Position numbers and translations under genes: made by a program
DNA from: Planctomycetaceae bacterium
GTDB taxonomy: Bacteria > Planctomycetota > Planctomycetia > Pirellulales > Pirellulaceae
DNA length: 9,207 nt
Reading direction: 5' to 3'
Assembly (NCBI GenBank): GCA_003501565.1
Contig: DNPC01000148.1
Span: 1,180-10,386, forward strand
Part shown: in pieces, positions 1-5,946 of the stretch
Position numbering within the stretch: position 1 is the first letter of the stretch
Layout: the number at the start of each line of letters is the position of its first letter
The notes under the pieces: model-generated
The model's input: the letters and a program-made list of their open reading frames with translations, nothing else
Databases searched by the model: none
What the model was told of the DNA's origin: nothing

Positions 1-525
1 CCGATCGGCTAATGGGTTTTCGAATAGGTTCTTAGTAAGCCTTATTGTTCTAGCCAAGCATTGGTTTGACCCGCATTATGCGTGTAGGCCGCTAACAAGG
101 TCGAAACCAATCCTGCCCCAGCGGCGTAAGTGCCTTCTACGCGACTTCGCATTGTTCCGCGGGAGCCTGCAGCGAAGTTTCGACCGAAGTTACGGCAGTG
201 AATGCACTTATTTGATCCGGCCTACGTACCAGATACATAACCCGTGTTAGACCGACACCAGTGGCAATGGTTGCGGCGGTGGCCAAATCGTTGAACCGTC
301 AAACGAGGCGTGGTAAGCTGGCATGGAGAATCTCTTCGCATGTCAGATTAATCACAACGTTATGGGACCAATGAATCTCGGTGCCATCTACCTCAAGACG
401 TGCGCTGCTCAGCCCGCATATCCCGATACCCGATTAGCCATCCAGCCCGCCGAGCATAACAAACAGTCAATCCATAAGGCAAGTTTACGGATAGACCGCA
501 ATTCATTGGCCACTGAAATATCTGT
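1..525. other. Region without a recognisable gene
   Basis: I see no supportable gene here. One plus-strand frame is open from the left edge to about 249 (roughly 82 codons) but has no ATG, is rich in Cys, Arg and Ser, and resembles no family I know. A 54-codon stop-to-stop stretch on the minus strand (about 137-300) reads hydrophobic in part and could be a gene relic, but nothing confirms it. An ATG-started plus frame from 323 runs into the next gene in another frame and looks non-coding. A perfect match to the integron R' core pattern GTTRRRY lies at 290-296, without a convincing folded partner. Confidence 0.5.
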
Positions 526-1002
526 ATGCAAAAAAATCCGCTTCCTATCGCCGAAGACGACGCAGACCGGAAACTACTTTCTGACGTCTCACGCGTTGAA
601 TGGCATCTCGTAGGTATCCCGGCCGATGACGGAGGACCTTCGTATGTGTTCTCAGTTGGGCTGTACCACTCTTTCGATCAACCCGAAATCATGATCGTCG
701 GATTGGATACAGGCACTGGCGGGCATCTCATCAACGCTATCGGCAAACAAATGCAGTCGGGCATAAGATTCGGCAATCGTGACATCGTCGATGACATTGC
801 GGAAGGATTTCCATTGGGGTTCCGTGCGGTCACCAATCAGCACTACCGATCCTATCTCGGTTACGCGCTTTGGTTCTATGAATCGTTCGATTTTCCCGTG
901 CTACAATGCGTTTGGCCTGACAAGAGGTCACGCTTCCCCTGGAACAATGAATGCGACGAAAGCTGTGAAACAATCCAACGTCTAATCGTACCGGACGGCT
1001 AA
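526..1002 (+). CDS. DUF4262 domain-containing protein
   Basis: This 158-residue protein matches the DUF4262 family over most of its length. Visible family-like segments are WHLVGIPADDGGPSYVFSVGL (residues 26-46, read in parts), a GGHLINAIG segment near 65-73, a GFPLGFRAV segment near 94-102, and YLGYALWFYESFDFPVLQCVWPD near 110-132 followed by RFPW. The biochemical role of DUF4262 is unknown to me, so no function is claimed. It is soluble, with no signal peptide or membrane segment. The start is fixed by an in-frame stop (TGA, 514-516) just upstream; no Shine-Dalgarno sequence precedes it, unlike the groESL and AIM24 genes in this window. Its stop codon lies inside the left core of an attC-like element, as expected of an integron gene cassette. 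The family call is recognition of pattern, not a database result. Confidence 0.85.
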   Translation: MQKNPLPIAEDDADRKLLSDVSRVEWHLVGIPADDGGPSYVFSVGLYHSFDQPEIMIVGLDTGTGGHLINAIGKQMQSGIRFGNRDIVDDIAEGFPLGFRAVTNQHYRSYLGYALWFYESFDFPVLQCVWPDKRSRFPWNNECDESCETIQRLIVPDG

Positions 1003-1087
1003 CCATCAGATCGACACGGAGCGGCGGTGCGCGGTATTTCCAAGTGAAGTGCTTTCCCGCGCCGTTCGGTGCCCCTTACCGTTACAT
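997..1087 (+). repeat. attC-like folded recombination site (candidate)
   Basis: The gap between the two small genes is an imperfect palindrome of 91 bp. The left core GGCTAAC (997-1003) and right core GTTACAT (1081-1087) keep the AAC/GTT triplets of attC R''/R' sites. Inside them CACGGAGCGGCG (1015-1026) faces CGCCGTTCGGTG (1060-1071): 10 Watson-Crick pairs, one G-U and one mismatch in 12. A second inner stem GCGCGG/CCGCGC (1029-1034 with 1057-1062) is an alternative register. The upstream stop codon sits in the left core and the next ATG begins 10 bases after the right core, the arrangement of integron cassettes. Both cores match the RYYYAAC/GTTRRRY consensus imperfectly, and no integrase is in the window. 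It could instead be a dispersed repeat or a terminator. Confidence 0.45.
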
Positions 1088-1096
1088 GATTAAACA

Positions 1097-1573
1097 ATGA
1101 AGTACGATAATCTGTCAAACTACTGGAAAGGTCGGATCAGCTCTTATATCGCGGAACGACGACCGGATGGACCGCCCGGATTGGCAAGAGCAGAAAAGTT
1201 TGAAACCGATGAAGAGATTCAGTTTCTGACCAGAGAGCAGGGATACGTGCGCGAGATCAACTTGTCAATAAACGAGTTGATTTATCCCATCGCCAGCGTA
1301 GTCCGGCGTCTAGGCTGCTATCCACTTGGCTCACTGGAATACTGCGATGGAGAAAGACTTGTATGGGGGCCAGCCGTTGTCCGGGAAGAAAATGGGCTCT
1401 TTTCGGTCTTCAACTGCTCTTTACTGGATACTCGTGAATCGGATGATACTTCGAGGGGTTATCGCAAAGATCTTCCACCTTCCGATGCGGTCAGACTCTA
1501 CTTGATCTCGGAGCCTTTTGATTTTTACGGTCACGAGACGTTCCGCTTCACTCACGAACCTGATCGGTGGTGA
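1097..1573 (+). CDS. Hypothetical protein, 158 aa
   Basis: I do not recognise this protein. It is 158 residues, soluble by eye, with no signal peptide or membrane helix. The first 60 residues are charged (basic and acidic, including an EKFETDEEIQFLTREQ segment). The middle contains GCYPLGSLEYCDGERLVWGPAVV (about residues 74-96, read in parts), which looks like beta-strands. The C-terminus is aromatic, with FDFYGHETFRF near 141-151 and a final DRW. Coding potential is supported by balanced codon use and a full-length frame. The start is set by an in-frame TAA (1091-1093) immediately upstream; there is no Shine-Dalgarno sequence. It begins 10 bases after the attC-like right core, so it may be a mobile cassette gene. 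Its last codons and stop form one arm and the loop of a strong hairpin. Confidence 0.65.
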   Translation: MKYDNLSNYWKGRISSYIAERRPDGPPGLARAEKFETDEEIQFLTREQGYVREINLSINELIYPIASVVRRLGCYPLGSLEYCDGERLVWGPAVVREENGLFSVFNCSLLDTRESDDTSRGYRKDLPPSDAVRLYLISEPFDFYGHETFRFTHEPDRW

Positions 1574-1587
1574 CACCGATCAAGTTC
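1556..1587 (+). terminator. Hairpin with GTGA loop over the stop codon
   Basis: GAAC-C-TGATCGGTG (1556-1569) pairs with CACCGATCA-A-GTTC (1574-1587): 13 of 14 positions pair, closed by a GTGA (GNRA-type) tetraloop at 1570-1573. The TGA stop codon of the upstream gene is in the loop. A moderately T-rich run follows to about 1598 but is interrupted, so termination is plausible and not certain. It could also protect the 3' end of the message. Confidence 0.5.
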
Positions 1588-1591
1588 TTGT

Positions 1592-1851
1592 AATTGTTGG
1601 GATACGAAAATCACACAAATGCACCTGAGTAAGAACGACCGGGCTGGCTTCGTTCGTTCATGTCAACAACCGCTTTGCATGCGGTGGAGGCTGGCACTAC
1701 GGTGTGGCGCTAGGCAACTAAACCCAGTTTCTCCCGCCGGGGGGGTGTCCACTGAGGGGTTTTCCCGCAAGGCGAATGTGTCAGGAGTTGCTGCAGGGCG
1801 GCAACGCAGGAAGAGAGTCCACAGCAATCTGTCTTGGCTCAGCTTGAAAGC
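1592..1851. other. Intergenic stretch, no supported gene
   Basis: Between the end of the small plus-strand gene and the groEL terminator I see no gene. A plus frame from 1619 to 1912 is open but is Arg- and Cys-rich, resembles no protein, and reads through the groEL terminator. A short hairpin ACCGC (1669-1673) with GCGGT (1681-1685) and a G-tract near 1740-1746 are the only local structures noticed. Confidence 0.5.
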
Positions 1852-1890
1852 AAAAGAAAACGGCGACCAAGATTGCTTAGCCGCCGTTTT
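1852..1890 (-). terminator. Rho-independent terminator of groEL
   Basis: Read on the minus strand, AAAACGGCG (1890-1882) pairs perfectly with CGCCGTTTT (1865-1857) over 9 bp. The 16-base loop can form a small inner AAG/CTT stem. A T-rich tail TTTTCTTTT (1860-1852) overlaps and follows the right arm. It begins 29 bases after the groEL stop codon, the usual place for an operon terminator. Because the stem begins with A's, it could act weakly in the other direction too. Confidence 0.8.
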
Positions 1891-1919
1891 GAATGATGTG
1901 ATACCGTACTAGTTATTTC

Positions 1920-3539
1920 CTAGTACATGTCGTGATCGCCACCGTGACCCTTGGCGCCGCCTTCCTTAGGCTTGTCGGCGATCAAAGCGTCGCTGGTGAG
2001 CAAGAGAGTTGCAACGCTGGCAGCGTTTGCTAGAGCGGTTCGAGTGACCTTGGTAGGGTCGATAACGCCAGCCTTCACCATGTCTTCGTAGGTGTCGGTG
2101 AGTGCGTTGTAGCCGTTGTTGCCCTTCTCAGCAGCGACTTTCTCGCACACGATGCCACCGTCTTGGCCAGCATTTTCGCTGATCATTGTCAACGGTGCTC
2201 GGCACGCGCGAAGAATGATGTTGTAGCCAACTTGCTCGTCATGAGGCAGGCCGGTGTCTACCTTCATGCTGCTGCTAGCTCGCAAGAGTGCAACGCCACC
2301 GCCGGGCAAGATGCCCTCCTCAACTGCGGCACGCGTAGCGTGAAGTGCATCTTCGACACGAGCCTTCTTCTCCTTCATTTCACTCTCGGTTGCGGCACCG
2401 ACGTTAACCTTAGCAACGCCACCAGCCAGCTTCGCCAGACGCTCGTCGAGCTTTTCACGATCGTAGTCACTCGAGGTGTTTTCGATCTCGCGACGAATTT
2501 GGTCGATACGAGCCTTGATGTTAGCGCTCTTCCCACCGCCCTCGATGATCGTGGTGTTATCCTTGTCGATGATAACCTTCTTCGCACGACCAAGCTGTGG
2601 CAGATCCACAGTTTCGAGCTTGGTGCCGAGAGCTTCGAAGATCGCTTCGCCACCGGTCAGGATGGCGATGTCTTCCATCATTGCCTTTCGACGATCACCG
2701 TAGCCGGGAGCCTTAACGGCAGCAATATTGAGCGTCCCACGCAATCGGTTGATGACCAGTGTTGCGAGAGCTTCGCCGTCAACATCCTCTGCGATGATCA
2801 GCAATGGCTTACCTTGCTGAACGACCTTCTCAAGCACTGGTACGAGGTCCTTGATGTTCGAGATCTTCTTCTCGAAAACCAAGATGTAAGGCTCGTCCAG
2901 GACCGCTTCCATGCTAGTGGAATCGGTTACGAAGTAAGGCGAAAGGTAGCCGCGATCGAACTGCATACCTTCGACGAACTCAAGTTCGGTGTGCAGGCTC
3001 TTGCCCTCGTCGACGGTAACAACACCATCTTTGCCGACGTTCTCCATGGCGTCGGCGAGCAAGTTTCCGATCTCGCGGTCATTGTTCGCAGCGATGGTAG
3101 CAACGTCAGCCATTTCCGCCTTTTCGCGGATCTTCTTGGCCATCGAGTGGAGCTTCGCGGTGATATCCTCAACCGCCTTTTCCATGCCCGTCTTCATTTG
3201 AATTGGGTTCACACCAGCAACGACGCTCTTCAGGCCTTCGTTGAAGATGGCTTCGGCCATGACGGTAGCCGTGGTGGTTCCGTCGCCAGCGACGTCGCTC
3301 GTCTTGCTTGCGACCTCGCGAACCATGCGAGCGCCCATATTCTCGTAGACGTCTTCCAGGTCTATTTCTTTAGCGACCGTTACGCCGTCTTTCGTTACGG
3401 TCGGGCTGCCAAAGCTCTTCTGAAGGATGACGTTGCGCCCTTTCGGCCCGAGCGTAACCTTGACCGCACGAGCGAGCTTGGACACGCCACGCCGAATTGC
3501 TTCGCGGGCTTCTTGTTCAAATGCAATGATCTTTGCCAT
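1920..3539 (-). CDS. groEL: Chaperonin GroEL (Hsp60)
   Basis: This is the large subunit of the ATP-driven chaperonin that encloses unfolded proteins in the cytoplasm together with GroES. Its 539 residues fit the family length. Seen directly: VTLGPKGRNV (28-37), TKDGVTVAKEI (49-59), the nucleotide-binding GDGTTTATV (85-93, Asp86), the apical GYLSPYFVTD (197-206), APGYGDRRK (277-285), catalytic Asp397 in EDALHATRAAVEEGILPGGG, and NAASVATLLLTSDALI near the end. Asp51, Asp86 and Asp397 correspond to the E. coli catalytic aspartates. The tail is GGAKGHGGDHDMY, without the repeated Gly-Gly-Met motif of many GroELs. An SD (GGAG, 3552-3549) lies 9 bases before the ATG. It follows groES by 126 bases and ends in a clear terminator. 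Some planctomycetes carry several groEL copies, so it may not be the only one. Confidence 0.98.
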   Translation of the reverse strand: MAKIIAFEQEAREAIRRGVSKLARAVKVTLGPKGRNVILQKSFGSPTVTKDGVTVAKEIDLEDVYENMGARMVREVASKTSDVAGDGTTTATVMAEAIFNEGLKSVVAGVNPIQMKTGMEKAVEDITAKLHSMAKKIREKAEMADVATIAANNDREIGNLLADAMENVGKDGVVTVDEGKSLHTELEFVEGMQFDRGYLSPYFVTDSTSMEAVLDEPYILVFEKKISNIKDLVPVLEKVVQQGKPLLIIAEDVDGEALATLVINRLRGTLNIAAVKAPGYGDRRKAMMEDIAILTGGEAIFEALGTKLETVDLPQLGRAKKVIIDKDNTTIIEGGGKSANIKARIDQIRREIENTSSDYDREKLDERLAKLAGGVAKVNVGAATESEMKEKKARVEDALHATRAAVEEGILPGGGVALLRASSSMKVDTGLPHDEQVGYNIILRACRAPLTMISENAGQDGGIVCEKVAAEKGNNGYNALTDTYEDMVKAGVIDPTKVTRTALANAASVATLLLTSDALIADKPKEGGAKGHGGDHDMY

Positions 3540-3665
3540 TGAGTATTACTCCGATTGATCTATTTCAGGTGAGATTTAGGCCGTCTTGGCTACTGTCAAG
3601 CTTCGCTGAGGCTTGGTAGCGCAGGCGGCGCGATGAGCGTAGAGTACAAAACGCCGAGCAGGGGC
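3540..3665 (-). other. groES-groEL spacer
   Basis: A 126-base spacer separates the groES stop from the groEL start. That is longer than the few tens of bases common in groESL operons. It carries the groEL SD at 3549-3552 and only weak potential hairpins (for example AAGC/GCTT around 3599-3615, and CGAG/CTCG just after the groES stop followed by TTTTGT). I cannot call a second promoter or an attenuator from sequence alone. Confidence 0.4.
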
Positions 3666-3983
3666 CTACTCGAGAACGGCCAGAACTTCGTTCTCGCTCA
3701 TCAGCAGATACTCTTCGTCGCCGATTTCGATTGCCTCGCCAGCGTAGCTGGTGAACAGAACACGATCGCCAACGGCTAGCTGCATTTCGCCTCGGCTGCC
3801 GTCGTCGAGCAACTTGCCATCTCCAACGCTCACGACAACTCCGCGTGTTGGCTTGTCTTTCGCGCTATCCGGCAGGTAGATACCACCGTCGGTAACCGCT
3901 TCGGATTCTTCGCGTTGGACCACAATGCGGTCGCCCAAGGGCTGCAGGTTTACCTTTGTCTTCTTCTTGGTAGCCGTTGCCAT
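3666..3983 (-). CDS. groES: Co-chaperonin GroES (Hsp10)
   Basis: This is the lid of the GroEL chamber. The 105-residue protein shows the GroES fold signatures: LQPLGDRIVVQREESE (residues 13-28), the mobile loop with GGIYLPDSAKDKP (33-45) whose hydrophobic IYL edge contacts the GroEL apical domain, RGVVVSVGDGK (47-57), VGDRVLFTSYAGEAIEIGDEEYLLM (71-95, read in parts) and a final VLAVLE. The start chosen is the ATG at 3981-3983, because an AGGAG (3996-3992) lies 8 bases upstream; an earlier in-frame start at 4061 would add 26 residues (Pro/Gly-rich, unlike GroES). A Lys-rich MATATKKKTK extension precedes the usual N-terminus. It is the first gene of the operon and is preceded by a sigma-54-type promoter sequence. 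No CIRCE (HrcA) operator is visible upstream. Confidence 0.97.
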   Translation of the reverse strand: MATATKKKTKVNLQPLGDRIVVQREESEAVTDGGIYLPDSAKDKPTRGVVVSVGDGKLLDDGSRGEMQLAVGDRVLFTSYAGEAIEIGDEEYLLMSENEVLAVLE

Positions 3984-4085
3984 CTGCGGCACTCCTAAGT
4001 CATAAATGGGTGGGTTATTCGAAACTGCGCCTGGACCGATGCCGGGCAGCCAAAAAGGCATTTAACTTGATGGCGGTGGCAGAAG

Positions 4086-4101
4086 AGCAAACGGTGTGCC
4101 A
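4086..4101 (-). promoter_or_regulatory. Candidate sigma-54 (-24/-12) promoter of groESL
   Basis: The minus strand reads TGGCACACCGTTTGCT, i.e. TGGCAC-R-N4-TTGC-W with exact GG-N10-GC spacing (GG at 4100-4099, GC at 4088-4087). It points toward groES; a start near 4075 would leave a leader of about 92 bases. Sigma-54 promoters need an enhancer-binding ATPase. I saw no good sigma-70 promoter pair or CIRCE element in the same region, though a planctomycete housekeeping promoter may be poorly recognisable. Confidence 0.5.
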
Positions 4102-4177
4102 TTACTGTCTTCTGACCACTATCGATCGCTTCCCGAGGCGACTTCCAAGGCGGCATGCGGTGATCAAAAGCCATGCT

Positions 4178-4190
4178 TGCCAATTTGGCA
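4178..4190. promoter_or_regulatory. 13-bp palindrome, possible activator site
   Basis: TGCCAA-T-TTGGCA is a perfect inverted repeat with a one-base centre. It lies between divergent groES and the AIM24 gene, centred about 109 bases upstream of the start predicted from the sigma-54-like element. That is within the usual range for an enhancer-binding-protein site. It is also about 74 bases upstream of the AIM24 start codon, so it could serve that gene instead. The function is inferred only from symmetry and position. Confidence 0.35.
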
Positions 4191-4263
4191 GATGGTCTAG
4201 CGCCCGACTTGCGGTAGAATCGTGCCCTATATCACTGCCCCTCACCCCATCGGAGTCTACCGG

Positions 4264-4953
4264 ATGAGTTATACCCTCGAAGAATTCGTTCGTTCTACAG
4301 CTCAAGATGAGAGCGCGAATGACTATTTTCAGCTTGAGAATGACCGAATGCTGGAGGTCAACCTAGACGCACTGGTGTGGATGAAGGCTGGAGCCATGGT
4401 CGCCTACGTCGGGCAAATCAAATTCACTAGAGAAGGCCTGCTGGATAAGGGACTTGGAACACTTCTAAAAAGGGGGGTGACCGGTGAGGGTGCCAAGTTG
4501 ACGCGAGCGGAAGGCCGTGGACGCCTGTATCTAGCGGACTCGGGAAAGACGATTCGGCTACTGAAGTTGCAGGGCGAGTCAATATTCGTAAACGGAAGCG
4601 ACTTGTTAGCCTTTGAGCCAACCATCGACTGGGAAATTAAAATGATGAGAAAGCTCGGTGCGATGGTCGCTGGAGGCTTTTTCAACGTCCGACTTTCCGG
4701 CAGTGGGATGCTAGCGATTACAAGTCACTTTGAACCCATCACCTTACGCGTCACACCTGGCAATCCAGTCCGAACGGACCCGAATGCCACCATCGCTTGG
4801 TCGGGCAATCTAGCCCCTGACTTCAAAACGGACGTGACGCTAAAGAGCTTTTTTGGCCGTGGTAGCGGTGAATCCATACAGATGGAGTTTAATGGCGACG
4901 GATTCGTGGTCGTGCAGCCCTACGAAGAACATGCAGGCGTCGATGCCAGCTAA
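4264..4953 (+). CDS. AIM24 family protein (PF01987/DUF124)
   Basis: This 229-residue protein matches the bacterial AIM24 (TIGR00266/DUF124-like) family, a beta-sandwich protein whose yeast relative is needed for mitochondrial organisation; the bacterial role is unclear. Visible signatures in order: YFQLENDRMLEVNLD, the WMKAGAMVAYVGQIKF segment, a Gly-rich central stretch with KRGVTGEGAKLTR and GRGRLYLAD, then ESIFVNGSDLLAFEPTIDWEI, FNVRLSGSGMLAITSHFEP, and the C-terminal SGESIQMEFNGDGFVVVQPYEE (read in parts). The start at 4264 is preferred over an in-frame GTG at 4222, because GGAG (4252-4255) sits 8 bases before the ATG and the added 14 residues are not family-like. It has no signal peptide or membrane helix. 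It is divergent from groES and shares a 280-bp upstream region with it. Confidence 0.9.
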   Translation: MSYTLEEFVRSTAQDESANDYFQLENDRMLEVNLDALVWMKAGAMVAYVGQIKFTREGLLDKGLGTLLKRGVTGEGAKLTRAEGRGRLYLADSGKTIRLLKLQGESIFVNGSDLLAFEPTIDWEIKMMRKLGAMVAGGFFNVRLSGSGMLAITSHFEPITLRVTPGNPVRTDPNATIAWSGNLAPDFKTDVTLKSFFGRGSGESIQMEFNGDGFVVVQPYEEHAGVDAS

Positions 4954-4962
4954 GCAGTCCAT

Positions 4963-4980
4963 GGGATGCCCAAGCATCCT
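4963..4980 (+). terminator. Short hairpin after the AIM24 gene
   Basis: GGATGC (4964-4969) pairs with GCATCC (4974-4979) around a CCAA loop, extended by a G-U pair. It begins 10 bases after the stop codon. No T-tract follows directly; GTTGTTTTAATT comes only about 20 bases later. It is a weak terminator candidate. Confidence 0.3.
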
Positions 4981-5004
4981 GGCAACTGCCACTGCTGCAC
5001 GTTG

Positions 5005-5044
5005 TTTTAATTAGTCCACCGAGGTTTTATCTAATCCACCGAGG
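5005..5044 (+). repeat. 20-bp tandem duplication covering the ribosome binding site
   Basis: Two adjacent 20-base units, TTTTA-ATTAG-TCCACCGAGG (5005-5024) and TTTTA-TCTAA-TCCACCGAGG (5025-5044), agree at 17 of 20 positions. Each ends with GAGG; the second GAGG is the Shine-Dalgarno sequence, 7 bases before the GTG start of the next gene. The two-helical-turn period would suit tandem binding of a regulator on one DNA face, or it may be a simple slippage duplication. Confidence 0.75.
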
Positions 5045-5051
5045 AACTCGG

Positions 5052-5453
5052 GTGCAATTTACTGATCACCAACTGAGAGCGTATCTCGACGAAAGTCTGT
5101 CGGCGGATCTAATGAGTGAGGTCGAAGCATCACTTCGTGAGGATTCGCAGCTTCGAGACCGCCTAGTGCACTTGGTTGGCATGCGCGAAGCTGGTGTTCA
5201 CGCTTTAGGTGAGATCTGGCGGAGGCATCGGATCAGCTGCCCGGATCGCTCGCAACTCGGCAGGTACCTGCTGGGGGCCCTCGATGAGGAAGAGGCGGCA
5301 TACATCAAGTTTCATCTAGAAGTTATCGGGTGCCGCTGGTGCGCCGCAAACCTGGATGACCTACGCAGCCAGAATGAAGGCCAGTCCGCCGCAACACAGA
5401 CTCGTCGGCGCCGCTACTTCCAGACATCTGCAGGCTATCTCAAAAAAGACTAG
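5052..5453 (+). CDS. Small Cys/His protein, anti-sigma-factor-like
   Basis: This 133-residue protein starts with GTG, supported by GAGG at 5041-5044. The N-terminal half (LRAYLDESLSADLMSEVEASL, residues 8-28, read in parts) resembles the helical part of zinc-finger anti-sigma domains, without their cysteines. The second half has Cys63 in CPDRSQLGRYLLGALDEEEAAYI and then His88-x5-Cys94-x2-Cys97 in FHLEVIGCRWCAANLDDL. Cys63, His88, Cys94 and Cys97 could bind one zinc or heme-like metal, though the spacing differs from the classical Hx3Cx2C of zinc anti-sigma factors. I associate the CPDRSQLGxxLLGALD...CxxCxANLxDL pattern with conserved planctomycete proteins of unknown role. No membrane segment is seen and no ECF sigma factor is adjacent. 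The C-terminus is basic (TRRRRYFQ). It is convergent with the DUF2805 gene, with 34 bases between stops. Confidence 0.75.
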   Translation: MQFTDHQLRAYLDESLSADLMSEVEASLREDSQLRDRLVHLVGMREAGVHALGEIWRRHRISCPDRSQLGRYLLGALDEEEAAYIKFHLEVIGCRWCAANLDDLRSQNEGQSAATQTRRRRYFQTSAGYLKKD

Positions 5454-5487
5454 TCCTCGGAGCGTAGGCTTCGCAGCGTGGCAGAAA

Positions 5488-5763
5488 CTACCCACGTTGG
5501 GACTTTGCGCGAAATCGGCGGAGCGGAGCACCGTCGCGCGCTCCGTTGAACTTGGCTTCATGCTTGGTAGTGCGACCGCTGGTTCGTTGTCTCCAAAGCC
5601 GGAACGAACTCGGCTTCATCTCACGACGCATGAGCTTAATGACATCACCTGGCGACAGGTCAAATTGCACTCGGATGGCATCGAAACTCGTACGATCTTC
5701 CCAAGCCATCATAATGATTCGATCGATCTCAGCTCGGGTCAATTCGCGCCGTGGTTGGCTCAT
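5488..5763 (-). CDS. DUF2805 / TIGR03643 family protein
   Basis: This 91-residue protein carries the full TIGR03643 (DUF2805) signature: ELTRAEIDRIIMMAWEDRTSFDAI (residues 7-30, read in parts), QFDLSPGDVIKLMRREMKPSSF (33-54, read in parts) and RLWRQRTSGRTTKH (55-68). The arrangement resembles a small helix-turn-helix protein (helices around 10-20, 24-34 and 39-48), so nucleic-acid binding is possible, but no function is established to my knowledge. The last 20 residues are basic and look disordered. AGGAA (5775-5771) lies 7 bases before the ATG. It is divergent from the DUF429-like gene, and its upstream region carries a TCAGAG/CTCTGA dyad. Confidence 0.88.
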   Translation of the reverse strand: MSQPRRELTRAEIDRIIMMAWEDRTSFDAIRVQFDLSPGDVIKLMRREMKPSSFRLWRQRTSGRTTKHEAKFNGARDGAPLRRFRAKSQRG

Positions 5764-5797
5764 GCCTCGGTTCCTATGTTGCCGTTAGCGTGCTTCG

Positions 5798-5822
5798 TCA
5801 GAGATTAACACTCTGATTCAGA
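5798..5822. promoter_or_regulatory. Dyad TCAGAG-N7-CTCTGA with overlapping third half-site
   Basis: TCAGAG (5798-5803) and CTCTGA (5811-5816) are perfect inverted copies spaced by 7 bases. The second copy overlaps another inverted pair, TCTGA-T-TCAGA (5812-5822). The cluster lies 35 bases upstream of the DUF2805 start and in the region shared with the divergent DUF429-like gene. It is operator-like by position and symmetry; no regulator is identified. Confidence 0.35.
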
Positions 5823-5946
5823 ATAGAGGCATGGAAAGGCAACCAGGCATGTTGGCCCGCTATATCAAAGAACTGGCGGAGTCGACAGGCTGCTTGCAGT
5901 GCTCCCCAGATGGATCGTGGTGGCGACGTGTGACGGACACAAGTAG

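Noticed and set aside
2..249. Plus frame open from the left edge (about 82 codons)
   Set aside because: It has no ATG, many Cys/Arg/Ser residues and no recognisable motif. It could be the tail of an upstream gene but cannot be supported from this window.
323..613. 96-codon plus-strand frame overlapping the DUF4262 gene start
   Set aside because: It overlaps a better-supported gene in another frame, has no recognisable motif, and its composition is atypical.
1619..1912. 97-codon plus-strand frame before the groEL terminator
   Set aside because: It is rich in Arg and Cys with no family resemblance, reads through the groEL terminator hairpin, and has no SD.
2163..3542. 459-codon open frame antisense to groEL
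   Set aside because: It is the exact complement of a strongly conserved groEL; the codon bias of groEL keeps the opposite frame open. The translation resembles no protein and has no ribosome binding site or promoter.
5356..5808. 150-codon plus-strand frame opposite the DUF2805 gene
   Set aside because: It overlaps the Cys/His protein in another frame and lies antisense to the clear DUF2805 gene; its translation resembles no family.
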